Source: Bacteroidota bacterium
Lineage (GTDB): Bacteria > Bacteroidota > Bacteroidia > B-17B0 > Aurantibacillaceae
Direction of reading: 5' to 3'
Assembly: GCA_018267475.1 (NCBI GenBank)
Contig: JAFDYI010000005.1
Location: 62,001 to 126,000 of the forward strand
Length of the DNA: 64,000 bases
The translations under genes and the position numbers were made by a program. Positions 50,219-58,973 of this stretch are shown here, one piece after another. The stretch's first letter is position 1. The number at the start of each line of letters is the position of its first letter. The notes under the pieces are model-generated. The model had not been told where the DNA came from and did not search any database. It saw only the letters and a program-made list of their open reading frames with translations.

Positions 50219-51808
50219 TTAGGCAGGCGATAGTACTCTTGATTTTAAATATACTACTGTTTTATTGAGATAAGGTACTGCCATTATTAGAATGATAGTA
50301 CCCACCAATACCCAAGATATCAGTTCATAATAGTCCATAGCGTAGCGTAGGTGGTTTTGCATGTTTACCGAATTTACCAACATTTTTCCAGATGCTTTTG
50401 TTGGTTTCAAAGATACAAAACCTTTGGTTATTAATTGATTAAAATGAGTAGATAAAGTATGTTTTACTACGGGATCAACCAAGGTTATTTTATCTTGAAA
50501 TGCGTTGTAATGCCTGCTTTTTTCGTATAATTCAAAATAGTTCATTAAAGCAATGCTTACACAAAAACCCAAATAACGAACAGCCAAACAAAGGGCCGCC
50601 GCAGAGGGACCTAAACTAATACGCACTGATGATATGGCATATACAATAGAGGGTACCATAATCATACCTACGCCCATACCTTGAATAAACAAGGGAATAA
50701 AGTAATTAAACTCATCAGCATACACATCGAAAAGATAAAACATAGACGTGTAAAAAACAAGCAACAGTACAAAACCCGGTATCCACATATAGCGAATAGG
50801 CTTCCGTTGCAAAAGCATAGCCGCACTTATAATAACACCCACTACCAGGCCAACCAAATTAAAAGCATTGATGTACGACACATGCAGGGGGTCAAACTTT
50901 AGTACATTGGCAAAATAATTATTGGTAATACCAATAGGAAAACGACACAAATACATGATAAACAGAAGTAAAATACCTACATTAAAATTACGATGCTTCA
51001 ACACTTCCAAATGAATGTAGGGGCGTTTCATACTGCGCTGTCTAAAAAAATACAAGACCGAAAAAAACAAAATAGCCATTACACTATACAAAATGCGCGC
51101 ATCTTCCAACCAATAGTATTCTTGTCCATATACCATAATGTACCCTATTAAAGTAAGAATAAGGCTGTAGCAAACAAAGCTTTGCCAATCAAGGCTGTAT
51201 AAAGGAAACCGCACGTTGAGTCTAATTTGATTCATCGAAATAATAAGCATAAGCAAACCCGGTATGTACGAGAAAATAGCAGCTTTATACACCACATTAA
51301 AATTGTACGCATCAATTACATCGGCGGTAATAAGGTTATTGAGAGGCAACGCACTAATAAGCATTCCAAAAAATACAGAAAAACCTATTTCGCGGGCGCG
51401 CTCGCTATGAAGCCTTGCGAATATAAGCGACAAAGATAAATTTACCGTGCTGGAAAACATCATGCCTTGAATAAAGCGCACCGGAAAAAAAATATAAATT
51501 TCGTGGGTATAGTAACATAATAAAGTAGCGGCTATATTTAAAAAAGTAAAAGCAATAAAATATTCTTTGGCGGCCAGATACGCAAAAAATCGCCGTTCGA
51601 GCGAATAAAAGCCAACATAACCGGCATAAAAAAGAGCCACTGAGAATTGGATGTCGGCGGGTTCGCTACCGTAATAACCCGCTGCAGCGTTGATGTTGGA
51701 TAGCGGTAAAAAAAACAGAACAACACTGGGCAAAAGAGTGCTAAACAAAATAATTTTTATCAACCACTCGGGTACCCATTTTCTAAATATAGGTAGGTTT
51801 TTATCCAC
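50219..51808 (-). CDS. MFS transporter, 14-helix drug exporter (EmrB/QacA-like)
   Basis: 529 residues with about 14 membrane helices. The N-terminal segments (LPSVVLFFLPLSNINAAA) and IYFFPVRFIQGMMFSSTVNLSLSLIFARLHSERAREIG fit DHA2 exporters that pair with a HlyD-type adaptor. The start overlaps the HlyD stop by 8 bases, indicating coupled translation. With HlyD and TolC it forms a tripartite pump across both membranes. Substrate not deducible. Confidence 0.85.
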   Translation of the reverse strand: MDKNLPIFRKWVPEWLIKIILFSTLLPSVVLFFLPLSNINAAAGYYGSEPADIQFSVALFYAGYVGFYSLERRFFAYLAAKEYFIAFTFLNIAATLLCYYTHEIYIFFPVRFIQGMMFSSTVNLSLSLIFARLHSERAREIGFSVFFGMLISALPLNNLITADVIDAYNFNVVYKAAIFSYIPGLLMLIISMNQIRLNVRFPLYSLDWQSFVCYSLILTLIGYIMVYGQEYYWLEDARILYSVMAILFFSVLYFFRQRSMKRPYIHLEVLKHRNFNVGILLLFIMYLCRFPIGITNNYFANVLKFDPLHVSYINAFNLVGLVVGVIISAAMLLQRKPIRYMWIPGFVLLLVFYTSMFYLFDVYADEFNYFIPLFIQGMGVGMIMVPSIVYAISSVRISLGPSAAALCLAVRYLGFCVSIALMNYFELYEKSRHYNAFQDKITLVDPVVKHTLSTHFNQLITKGFVSLKPTKASGKMLVNSVNMQNHLRYAMDYYELISWVLVGTIILIMAVPYLNKTVVYLKSRVLSPA

Positions 51809-52859
51809 GTTTTCGGGGTATATACACGTTTACGTTCATGCCTACTTTTAGTAGGTCCAGTTCCTCTTTAGTACCTTCTACCTTTATACGTACCGGCACG
51901 CGCTGTACAATTTTCACAAAGTTTCCGGTAGCGTTATCGGGAGGTAATAAAGAAAAGCTAGAGCCTGTTGCCGGTGAAAAAGAAATGATAGTACCCTTAA
52001 ATTTTTTATTGGGATAAGCGTCGGCTACAAACTGCACGGTGTCTCCCAATCGCATGCTTTCTATTTGGGTTTCTTTGTAGTTGGCTACCACCCATTTGTC
52101 GGTTTCATTATCTACAATAAAAGCAAGTACTTCGCCGGCATTTATCATCTGCCCTACCTCTACGGTGCGCCTTCCCATACGCCCGTTGTATGATGCGGTA
52201 ATGATGGTATAGCTTACATCTAGTTTATGGCGGTCGAGCAGGGCTTTTAGCCGAGCTATTTCTGCTTTTACCACTTCTTTTTCTGCTTTTACATCTTCTA
52301 TTTTATCTAGAGATGCTTCGTAGCTGTTGGTAGAGGCCAGTAAATCATTTTTATATACATCTAAAGAAGCTTGCACCGCTTCTAATTGTTGTTTGGTAGC
52401 CGACTCTTCTTTATATAATTTTTCGTATCGTTCATCTTCTAATTCTTGTTTCCACACGCGGGCTTTATTGGCTGCAATTTGGGCTTTACTGGCTTCGGCT
52501 ACATTTTCTAAGGTGCGTACATTGCTTTCTAATACCTGAAGGTGTGCGGTTTCTTTTTGTATAGATGCTTCGGTTTGCGCTTGCTGTATTACGTATTCTC
52601 TATTGTCAATAAGCAGCAGGGTATCTCCTTTTTTTACTATCTGGTTTTCTTCAAATTTTACAGCTACAATAAAGCCTCCCGCTCTGGATATTACCGGATT
52701 TACATATTCTTGTACTTGAGCATCGTTGGTATATTCATAATGATAATATTCCCAAAGGGTATATACTCCCCATAATAACAAACAGAGCACGGTAATGCCG
52801 GCTATCCAGCTGGTAATTTTAGTGATGAGGCGGTCTGTTACGGTGTATTTTGTTTTCAT
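51801..52859 (-). CDS. HlyD/EmrA-type membrane fusion protein
   Basis: 352 residues: one N-terminal membrane helix (about 13-32), a lipoyl half-motif (VNPVISRAGGFIVAVKFEENQIVKKGDTLLLID), a long coiled-coil hairpin (about 78-200), a second lipoyl half (SYNGRMGRRTVEVGQMINAGEVLAFI) and a beta-barrel domain. It bridges the inner-membrane MFS exporter to the outer-membrane TolC channel. It lies 6 bases after the tolC gene. Confidence 0.93.
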   Translation of the reverse strand: MKTKYTVTDRLITKITSWIAGITVLCLLLWGVYTLWEYYHYEYTNDAQVQEYVNPVISRAGGFIVAVKFEENQIVKKGDTLLLIDNREYVIQQAQTEASIQKETAHLQVLESNVRTLENVAEASKAQIAANKARVWKQELEDERYEKLYKEESATKQQLEAVQASLDVYKNDLLASTNSYEASLDKIEDVKAEKEVVKAEIARLKALLDRHKLDVSYTIITASYNGRMGRRTVEVGQMINAGEVLAFIVDNETDKWVVANYKETQIESMRLGDTVQFVADAYPNKKFKGTIISFSPATGSSFSLLPPDNATGNFVKIVQRVPVRIKVEGTKEELDLLKVGMNVNVYIPRKRG

Positions 52860-52865
52860 TTTTTC

Positions 52866-54191
52866 TTATAGTTTCCCTATTATGTTTAATAATAAATAGT
52901 ACTTGCTTTGTGCTTGAATTTTTGCTGATGCCAACTCAAACTGTGTTTGCAACACTTGTATGTCGGCATCTAACAAGTCGGTAATAAGGGCTGTTTGATT
53001 AAAATAATTGGCTTTTATTATGCGCGCGTTTTCTATGGCTTGTGTTACGTTTACTTTAGCAACCTCTATCTGCACTAAGGATTCTTCGTATCTCAAAAAA
53101 GATTCTTTTACTTGTTGCCGCACTTTATCTTCGGTATCTTTATGCGCTTCTTCTTCTTTATCTACCTCCAAGCGGGCAGCTCGTGTTTTATGTATGTTGT
53201 GATAAAAAGAAGATATGGGAAAGGAAGCTTTTACGCCCGCTAAACCTAATGAATATAGGTAGGGATTGTAAGGGTATAAAAATATCTGCGGGTTCATGTA
53301 GTAAAAATCGCCGGTGAGGCCTATTTTAGGTCGGGTATTGGCTTTTACCTGCCTTAAATGCAGCTTGCTTAGTTCGGTTTTTTGTTCGGATATGTGATAA
53401 GCAAAAGAGTAGTTGAGCGCTTCTTTTAAATACTGCCCATAATCTCCATTCATGTTTTCTAAGGTGTCTTTTAGCTTTTCGGGAAGTATCATTTTTTCAT
53501 CGGGTTCGCCAATCAAGATATTCAGCTTTTGAGTGGCTATCAACAAATCATTTTCTATTTTTACTAAAAGCAATTTTCTTTTTGACAGTTCTAATTCTAT
53601 ACGCAACACATCGCTTTTTAAGGTGGTTCCATTTCTGTGAAATGATTTTATTTCTTGCAACTGTTTTTCTTGATCGGCGATGTCTTTCTGTATTAAGTTT
53701 CTAAATATAAAGGCCTGTTGCAACTCTAAATACAAGGCGGCCGCCTTGTAGCGTATGTTTGATACGGCTTCGTCACGTTCAATTGTTTTTATTTCGTGTC
53801 GTATTTTTTCTTCTTTTATTTTTAAATTTAGTTTATTCCCGTTATATAGATTTAGATAAAAATCACCGCTTACGCGATATAAATTTTTTATTACTTCGTG
53901 GTACGAGGGAGCGGCAAACAAACCATGGTCGTACACAGGTATATTGGTAGCACGTTCATAACTGCCGCCCACCCCTATTTCGGGCAGACGCTCCATGATT
54001 ACATCTTTTACCTCTTCGTGGCTAATTTGTACTTCTTTATTTTTAATGTTTATGTGCCTGCTGGCCGTTTCGGCTTTTTTCCAAACATCGCTAAGGGTAA
54101 CTTTTAGTGTGTCGGTGCCTACTTTTGTAGAAGCGTGGGTGCTGAGCAAGTGTATGAGCAAAGATACACTTATTAAAAAAGATTTTTTCAT
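52866..54191 (-). CDS. TolC-family outer-membrane efflux protein
   Basis: 441 residues with a signal peptide (MKKSFLISVSLLIHLLSTHAS) and two homologous helical repeats typical of outer-membrane factors; the C-terminal repeat includes IENARIIKANYFNQTALITDLLDADIQVLQ. It is the first gene of the efflux operon. It forms the outer-membrane channel for the HlyD/MFS pump. Confidence 0.9.
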   Translation of the reverse strand: MKKSFLISVSLLIHLLSTHASTKVGTDTLKVTLSDVWKKAETASRHINIKNKEVQISHEEVKDVIMERLPEIGVGGSYERATNIPVYDHGLFAAPSYHEVIKNLYRVSGDFYLNLYNGNKLNLKIKEEKIRHEIKTIERDEAVSNIRYKAAALYLELQQAFIFRNLIQKDIADQEKQLQEIKSFHRNGTTLKSDVLRIELELSKRKLLLVKIENDLLIATQKLNILIGEPDEKMILPEKLKDTLENMNGDYGQYLKEALNYSFAYHISEQKTELSKLHLRQVKANTRPKIGLTGDFYYMNPQIFLYPYNPYLYSLGLAGVKASFPISSFYHNIHKTRAARLEVDKEEEAHKDTEDKVRQQVKESFLRYEESLVQIEVAKVNVTQAIENARIIKANYFNQTALITDLLDADIQVLQTQFELASAKIQAQSKYYLLLNIIGKL

Positions 54192-54202
54192 AAAATCGGC
54201 TG

Positions 54203-54210
54203 CAAAGGTA
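54203..54210 (-). promoter_or_regulatory. Predicted -7 promoter box of the efflux operon
   Basis: Minus-strand TACCTTTG matches TAnnTTTG exactly and ends 11 bases before the tolC ATG at 54191. No clear promoter is seen between the following five genes. Confidence 0.55.
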
Positions 54211-54360
54211 TAAGGTTTTCGTTTGCTTCATTTTCTTTAAACAGACAGTAATTTATTCATTCCGGACAAGATGTTTTTTTTGACCGTCATTCCTTTTTTT
54301 GTAAAACAAGCTCTTAGGTGCTTTCATTATTGCCAAAAAACAGGTTTGGTATATTTTTTG

Positions 54361-54368
54361 TATTTTTG
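54361..54368 (+). promoter_or_regulatory. Predicted -7 promoter box of the TPR gene
   Basis: TATTTTTG matches TAnnTTTG exactly; the ATG at 54388 follows after 19 bases. Confidence 0.5.
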
Positions 54369-54387
54369 TTTGATTAGAACAAGGCGC

Positions 54388-55521
54388 ATGCTATATAAAC
54401 TATTTTCTGTTTTTTATTTTTTCCTGTTTCCCGGCATGTTTTTAGTAGCTCAAGCGGATATTACTTCACTTTTACTTCAAATAAAAAAAGACAAAGAAGA
54501 TACGGCAAAGGCACATCATTTATTTTCATTATGCCATCAATATCGAGAAAAAGGGGCATTAGATAAAGGCTTGGCGTACGGGCAACAGGCTTTACAACTT
54601 TCTAAACAATTAAAATATGCTACGGGCGTTGTTTCTTCTTACCTAAATATGGGAAATATCTATTTTTCTAAAGGAGATTATCAATTGGCACGTCAAAATT
54701 TATTAGACGCCTTAGGAGCTTATGAAAACATGAATAATTTGCCTTTGTTGGCCGCCATATACAATAGTTTAGGTGCTACGTATATGTACGAAAGTAAGTA
54801 TGTACACGCCCTATCTTGTTACAAACGGGCTTTGCAAACCGAAGACAGTCTGCACGATGAGGTAGGAATAGCCGCGCTATATAACAACATGGGTATTATA
54901 TACGAAAAGCAAGGCTTTTACGACCAAGCGATGGATAGCTACAAAAAGTGCATAGAGGCGCAAAGCCACTGGACTGCTATATCTCCTAATTTATTTATTA
55001 ATTCCTGTATGAACATGAGTAATGTATGCTATAAAAAAAACAAATACGACCTATCTGTTTTTTATTTATCGGCTGCCTTAAAAGAGGCCAAGCTCATAAA
55101 AGATTATAGAAGTACAGCCGCCATATTTGATAATTGGGCTAACATATACGTAACGCAAAATAAAGACAGGAAAGCCTTAATAAAATATAAAAAATCGTTG
55201 CGCGAGCACGAAAAAATAAAAAACAAACAAGGCTTAACCGATGTATATAACAACATAGCTAATGTGTATGAAAAACTAAAAAAGCCGGCTAAATCGCTCG
55301 TTATGTATTTTGCCTCTTTACAAGTAGCACAGGAAATAGGCAATCAAGAAAGCATTATTACTTCCTATATTAATATAGGCTTGATGCAGCACAAACTTCA
55401 TCATCAAAAAGAGGCAAAAGAATACCTAAAAAAAGCCGAACAGCTAAGCGTTGATATCAACAACCCGACCTTAGTAGAAAAAAGCCGATGGGTTTTAAAG
55501 CAAACAACCGAATCGCATTAA
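54388..55521 (+). CDS. Exported tetratricopeptide repeat protein
   Basis: 377 residues with a signal peptide (MLYKLFSVFYFFLFPGMFLVAQA) and about seven TPR units (residues about 50-370), e.g. YLNMGNIYFSKGDYQLARQNLLDAL, ALYNNMGIIYEKQGFYDQAMDSYKKCI, VYNNIANVYEKLKKPAKSLVMYFASL. TPRs mediate protein contacts. Unlike many Bacteroidota TPR sensors it ends without a membrane helix, kinase or DNA-binding domain. The longer reading from 54271 would place the promoter inside the gene. It diverges from tolC. Confidence 0.85.
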   Translation: MLYKLFSVFYFFLFPGMFLVAQADITSLLLQIKKDKEDTAKAHHLFSLCHQYREKGALDKGLAYGQQALQLSKQLKYATGVVSSYLNMGNIYFSKGDYQLARQNLLDALGAYENMNNLPLLAAIYNSLGATYMYESKYVHALSCYKRALQTEDSLHDEVGIAALYNNMGIIYEKQGFYDQAMDSYKKCIEAQSHWTAISPNLFINSCMNMSNVCYKKNKYDLSVFYLSAALKEAKLIKDYRSTAAIFDNWANIYVTQNKDRKALIKYKKSLREHEKIKNKQGLTDVYNNIANVYEKLKKPAKSLVMYFASLQVAQEIGNQESIITSYINIGLMQHKLHHQKEAKEYLKKAEQLSVDINNPTLVEKSRWVLKQTTESH

Positions 55522-55717
55522 GGCTTTCTATACTTGGTGCCGTATTTTAGCAGCCACGCCACCTTCCAAACCGCAATAACGGCTTCTACACCATGCGCAT
55601 CATATTAGATATCACTCCTGTTACCATCTTTTTTTATTCGCCTCATGCCGTCACTCTAAGTATGAGTAACGGTATCGGTTTATTGGGCTGCGGTATTTTT
55701 ATTTATTCTGTTAAAAA
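55522..55717. other. Intergenic stretch with no recognised element
   Basis: I looked for genes, hairpins and repeats here and found nothing beyond the -7 box that follows. Confidence 0.5.
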
Positions 55718-55725
55718 TATTTTTG
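55718..55725 (+). promoter_or_regulatory. Predicted -7 promoter box of the LRR gene
   Basis: TATTTTTG matches TAnnTTTG exactly; the ATG at 55742 follows after 16 bases. Confidence 0.5.
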
Positions 55726-55741
55726 TATTTTTCTACCCATT

Positions 55742-56617
55742 ATGCGAAACTTTTATACTTTATTTTTTTTGTGTTGTGCTGCATTCAGTTTCTCTCAAGA
55801 AAAAATAAAAACTCCATTTGACCAGTACGGCCCTTATGGAGCAAGCGTTTTTACTTCACTAAAAGAAGCACTGAAAGAAGAGCAGGCCGTTTATAAATTA
55901 GACCTCAGCTATCAGCCCCTTGACCTAAAATTATGGCAAAAAATACCCAAACTAAAAAACTTACAAGCGCTGCAATTACAAAGCGTACAAGCCAATCAAT
56001 GGCCAGACGGCTTTGAAGAATTAAACAATTTGGTTTTTTTGGGATCGTACAACAATGAGTTTGCTGCATTTCCAAAAAACATAAAAAATTTTGGAAACCT
56101 GATGTACTTAGAATTCTATAACTCTAAGATAGACAGCGTGCCTCAGGATATTGCCTATTTGCGGCACCTAAAAACGTTTAAATTCTCAGGGAACAACGAC
56201 ACCTTAAAAATTTCAAAAAACATAAAATATTTAAAAGCACTACAAGATATTGTAATGGAAAGTGTGCTGTTAGACAGCTTGCCTCAACCCTTGTTTTCAA
56301 TTCCTTCGGCAAAAAAAATAATTATAGCGAACTGTGGCATACAAGCCCTACCCGACAGTATGGAAAAAACACCCAATGTGGAGGTACTGGTTCTTGACTT
56401 TAATAAACTTACGCAAATACCCTGGTCTATTTACAAATGTCAAAAACTGTTTGTGCTTTCGCTGCGACACAATGCGCTTACCAAAATACCCGACAGCATC
56501 TGCATGCTAAAAAACCTTACTAAATTAGATTTGCGCGACAACCCCATTTGCAGCGATGTACAAGCGCTTCAGGCGTTATCTATATTACTTCCGGGTTGCG
56601 AAATTATTGCTAAATAA
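55742..56617 (+). CDS. Exported leucine-rich repeat protein
   Basis: 291 residues with a signal peptide (MRNFYTLFFLCCAAFSFSQ) and eight to nine LRR units of about 23 residues, e.g. LQALQLQSVQANQWPDGFEEL, LKTFKFSGNNDTLKISKNIKY, LFVLSLRHNALTKIPDSICM, LTKLDLRDNPI. LRR proteins bind other proteins; partner and location (periplasm or surface) are unknown. No T9SS sorting domain. It converges with the lipoprotein gene, 12 bases apart. Confidence 0.88.
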   Translation: MRNFYTLFFLCCAAFSFSQEKIKTPFDQYGPYGASVFTSLKEALKEEQAVYKLDLSYQPLDLKLWQKIPKLKNLQALQLQSVQANQWPDGFEELNNLVFLGSYNNEFAAFPKNIKNFGNLMYLEFYNSKIDSVPQDIAYLRHLKTFKFSGNNDTLKISKNIKYLKALQDIVMESVLLDSLPQPLFSIPSAKKIIIANCGIQALPDSMEKTPNVEVLVLDFNKLTQIPWSIYKCQKLFVLSLRHNALTKIPDSICMLKNLTKLDLRDNPICSDVQALQALSILLPGCEIIAK

Positions 56618-56629
56618 TTTTTTTTACGC

Positions 56630-57175
56630 TTACTTTTCTCTATACACGTACATATCAATAACGGAGTTGGTGGCACCGCTATTATCGGTAAGCGTTATTA
56701 CAAAATTTCTTTTTTTGCTATCAAAACAATTAAATACAAAATAGCCTTTATCCATAAGAGGAGCCGTATATTTAGTTCGATAATAGTTTTTTAAATCGTT
56801 TAAAATTTGTACTCCCTCATCGGCATTTTTTGAGGTGATAATAACCTCTATTTCTGATATGGTATCGTTTTCAAAAGAGTACGTAATGCTGTATTTGGTG
56901 ATAGAATCAATAGCTTGCTCAAAGGTAAGATGCGAGGCATCTTTTTCTATGGCTTTTTTTGTTTCATTGGCCGCAATATTGTTTTTGTTTTGCCCCAGCT
57001 CTATCCCGCTTACCACGCCCTGCTCTGTTTTTATAATAGAATCTAAAGCAATATGATAATCAGGAAAGATGCGCTTTTTATTTATTTCTTCTGTATCTGT
57101 TTTATTACCACTACACGAAAAAACAGCAAACACAAGGCCTGCCAATAAACACATTATAAAGGTTTTAATTGCCAT
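56630..57175 (-). CDS. Lipoprotein of unknown function
   Basis: 181 residues with a lipoprotein signal (MAIKTFIMCLLAGLVFAVFSC). The mature part has an acidic KTDTEEINKK start, then FEQAIDSITKYSITYSFENDTISEIEVIITSKNADEGVQILNDLKNYYRTKYT; no known domain. The start at 57175 is chosen as it begins the signal; it overlaps the preceding gene by 11 bases. Last gene of a unit with lpdA and the Cys/His protein. Confidence 0.65.
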   Translation of the reverse strand: MAIKTFIMCLLAGLVFAVFSCSGNKTDTEEINKKRIFPDYHIALDSIIKTEQGVVSGIELGQNKNNIAANETKKAIEKDASHLTFEQAIDSITKYSITYSFENDTISEIEVIITSKNADEGVQILNDLKNYYRTKYTAPLMDKGYFVFNCFDSKKRNFVITLTDNSGATNSVIDMYVYREK

Positions 57176-57422
57176 TCCCGTGCCCATCTTCATATCCACA
57201 AATAGTTAAAGCTAAACCTGCCTGCGCTTCCCTCAACGATACTTTGTATAAGTCGCGTGTGCAACTTTTTAGACCTTGACAGTTTTTATCAAAGTGAAAT
57301 CTTTTAGCTCCATGGGGGCCGCATATCCACACATCTGTTTGCGCAGTCGTTTGTTTTGGAGTTTCTTTTTTAAAAGAAAAAAGCAGAAACAAGACAGATA
57401 AAAAATACAGATGTTTTTTCAT
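57165..57422 (-). CDS. Small exported Cys/His-rich protein
   Basis: 85 residues. A short hydrophobic N-terminus (about 1-16) and a linker precede a conserved-looking core: WICGPHGAKRFHFDKNCQGL, KSCTRDLYKVSLREAQAGLALTICGYED. Cys and His spacing could bind metal, and similar small proteins occur widely in Bacteroidota, but I know no function. It starts 4 bases after the lpdA stop and overlaps the next gene. Confidence 0.65.
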   Translation of the reverse strand: MKKHLYFLSVLFLLFSFKKETPKQTTAQTDVWICGPHGAKRFHFDKNCQGLKSCTRDLYKVSLREAQAGLALTICGYEDGHGNGN

Positions 57423-57426
57423 GTTT

Positions 57427-58815
57427 TTACAAGTGTATCACTTCACCGTAGGCGGCGGCAGTAGCTTCCATAATGGCTTCGCTCATGGTGGGGTGTGGGT
57501 GTACGGCTTTCAAAATTTCGTGTCCGGTGGTTTCTAGTTTGCGTGCCACTACAATTTCGGCTATCATTTCGGTAACGTTGGCTCCAATCATGTGGGCGCC
57601 TAACAATTCGCCGTACTTAGCATCAAAAATAAGTTTAATAAAGCCATCTGCTGCGCCTGCTGCCTTAGCTTTTCCGCTGGCGCTAAAGGGAAACTTACCT
57701 ACTTTTATGGTATAGCCGGCTTCTTTGGCTTTTTTCTCGGTAAGGCCTACCGAGGCTACTTCGGGCTGGCAATAGGTGCAGCCGGGTATGTTTCCGTAAT
57801 CAACAGGCTCTGCATGCTGACCTGCAATTTTTTCTACACAAGTAATGCCTTCGGCACTGGCTACGTGCGCCAACGCTTGCCCCCCTACACAATCGCCTAT
57901 GGCATAATAGCCGGGTATGTTGGTAGCATAAAATTTATCGGTTATTATTTTTCCTTTGTCGGTAGCTATACCTACCTCTTCTAAGCCTATGTTTTCCAAA
58001 TTGGATTGTATGCCTACGGCCGATAGTACTACCTCAGCCTCTATGGTTTTCATGCCTTCGGCTGTTTTTATGTGCACTTTGCAATCGGTTCCTTTGGTAT
58101 CTACACTTTCTACCGAAGCATTCGTAAGTATGTCAATGCCTATTTTTTTAAAGTTTTTTTCTAATTGTTTGGATACATCTTCATCTTCTACCGGCACTAT
58201 ATTGGGTAAAAACTCTACTACGGTAACTTTAGTGCCCATAGTAGCATAGAAGTAGGCAAACTCAACACCAATAGCGCCGGAGCCTACTACTACCATCGTT
58301 TTAGGCTGTTTGGGCAGCACCAAAGCTTGGCGATAGCCTATAATTTTTTTACCGTCTTGCGGCAAGTTGGGCAGTTCGCGGCTGCGAGCCCCTGTAGCAA
58401 TGATAATGTGTTTAGCTTCGTATAAAGTAGTTTTTCCATCGGCAGTTTTTACTTCTACTTTTTTTCCGGGTTTTACTTTGGCAATACCGTTTATAACGTC
58501 AATTTTGTTTTTTTTCATTAAAAACTGCACGCCTTTACTCATACCTTCGGCTACATCGCGACTGCGTTTTACTACAGCCGAAAAATCTGCCTTTATATTA
58601 TCGGCTCCAATACCGTATTCTTTAGCGTGATTTAAATACTCAAATACTTGCGCACTTTTTAGCAAGGCTTTGGTAGGAATACAACCCCAGTTTAGACATA
58701 TCCCACCCAAAGATTCGCGTTCAACAACGGCGGTTTTTAATCCTAACTGAGAGGCTCTAATGGCTGCCACGTATCCTCCCGGGCCGCTTCCTATAATAAT
58801 AACATCGTAATTCAT
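57427..58815 (-). CDS. lpdA: Dihydrolipoyl dehydrogenase (E3)
   Basis: 462 residues. FAD-binding GSGPGG near the N-terminus, redox pair C40 and C45 (GGICLNWGCIPTK), NAD-binding GSGAIGVEFA, and the C-terminal HPHPTMSE with the catalytic His. It reoxidises lipoamide in pyruvate and 2-oxoglutarate dehydrogenase or glycine cleavage complexes. A -7 variant TACATTCG is at 58842-58849 on the minus strand. Two small genes follow in the same unit. Confidence 0.96.
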   Translation of the reverse strand: MNYDVIIIGSGPGGYVAAIRASQLGLKTAVVERESLGGICLNWGCIPTKALLKSAQVFEYLNHAKEYGIGADNIKADFSAVVKRSRDVAEGMSKGVQFLMKKNKIDVINGIAKVKPGKKVEVKTADGKTTLYEAKHIIIATGARSRELPNLPQDGKKIIGYRQALVLPKQPKTMVVVGSGAIGVEFAYFYATMGTKVTVVEFLPNIVPVEDEDVSKQLEKNFKKIGIDILTNASVESVDTKGTDCKVHIKTAEGMKTIEAEVVLSAVGIQSNLENIGLEEVGIATDKGKIITDKFYATNIPGYYAIGDCVGGQALAHVASAEGITCVEKIAGQHAEPVDYGNIPGCTYCQPEVASVGLTEKKAKEAGYTIKVGKFPFSASGKAKAAGAADGFIKLIFDAKYGELLGAHMIGANVTEMIAEIVVARKLETTGHEILKAVHPHPTMSEAIMEATAAAYGEVIHL

Positions 58816-58892
58816 GTGCTGATATAATTTAAAAGATGCGGCGAATGTACATTTTTTTACTCATTTAGCAATATAAAATACCCTAAAATGCA

Positions 58893-58925
58893 TTTTGTAG
58901 ATCCCGTTTTTGAAGTGTACTTTTG
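58893..58925 (+). promoter_or_regulatory. Promoter of the lycopene-cyclase-like gene
   Basis: TTTTG (58893-58897) and the perfect -7 TACTTTTG (58918-58925) are 20 bases apart. Confidence 0.55.
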
Positions 58926-58973
58926 CACGGTTTTTGAGGCGGTGTTTTTACTTGTGCTTTAAACAATTTTATT

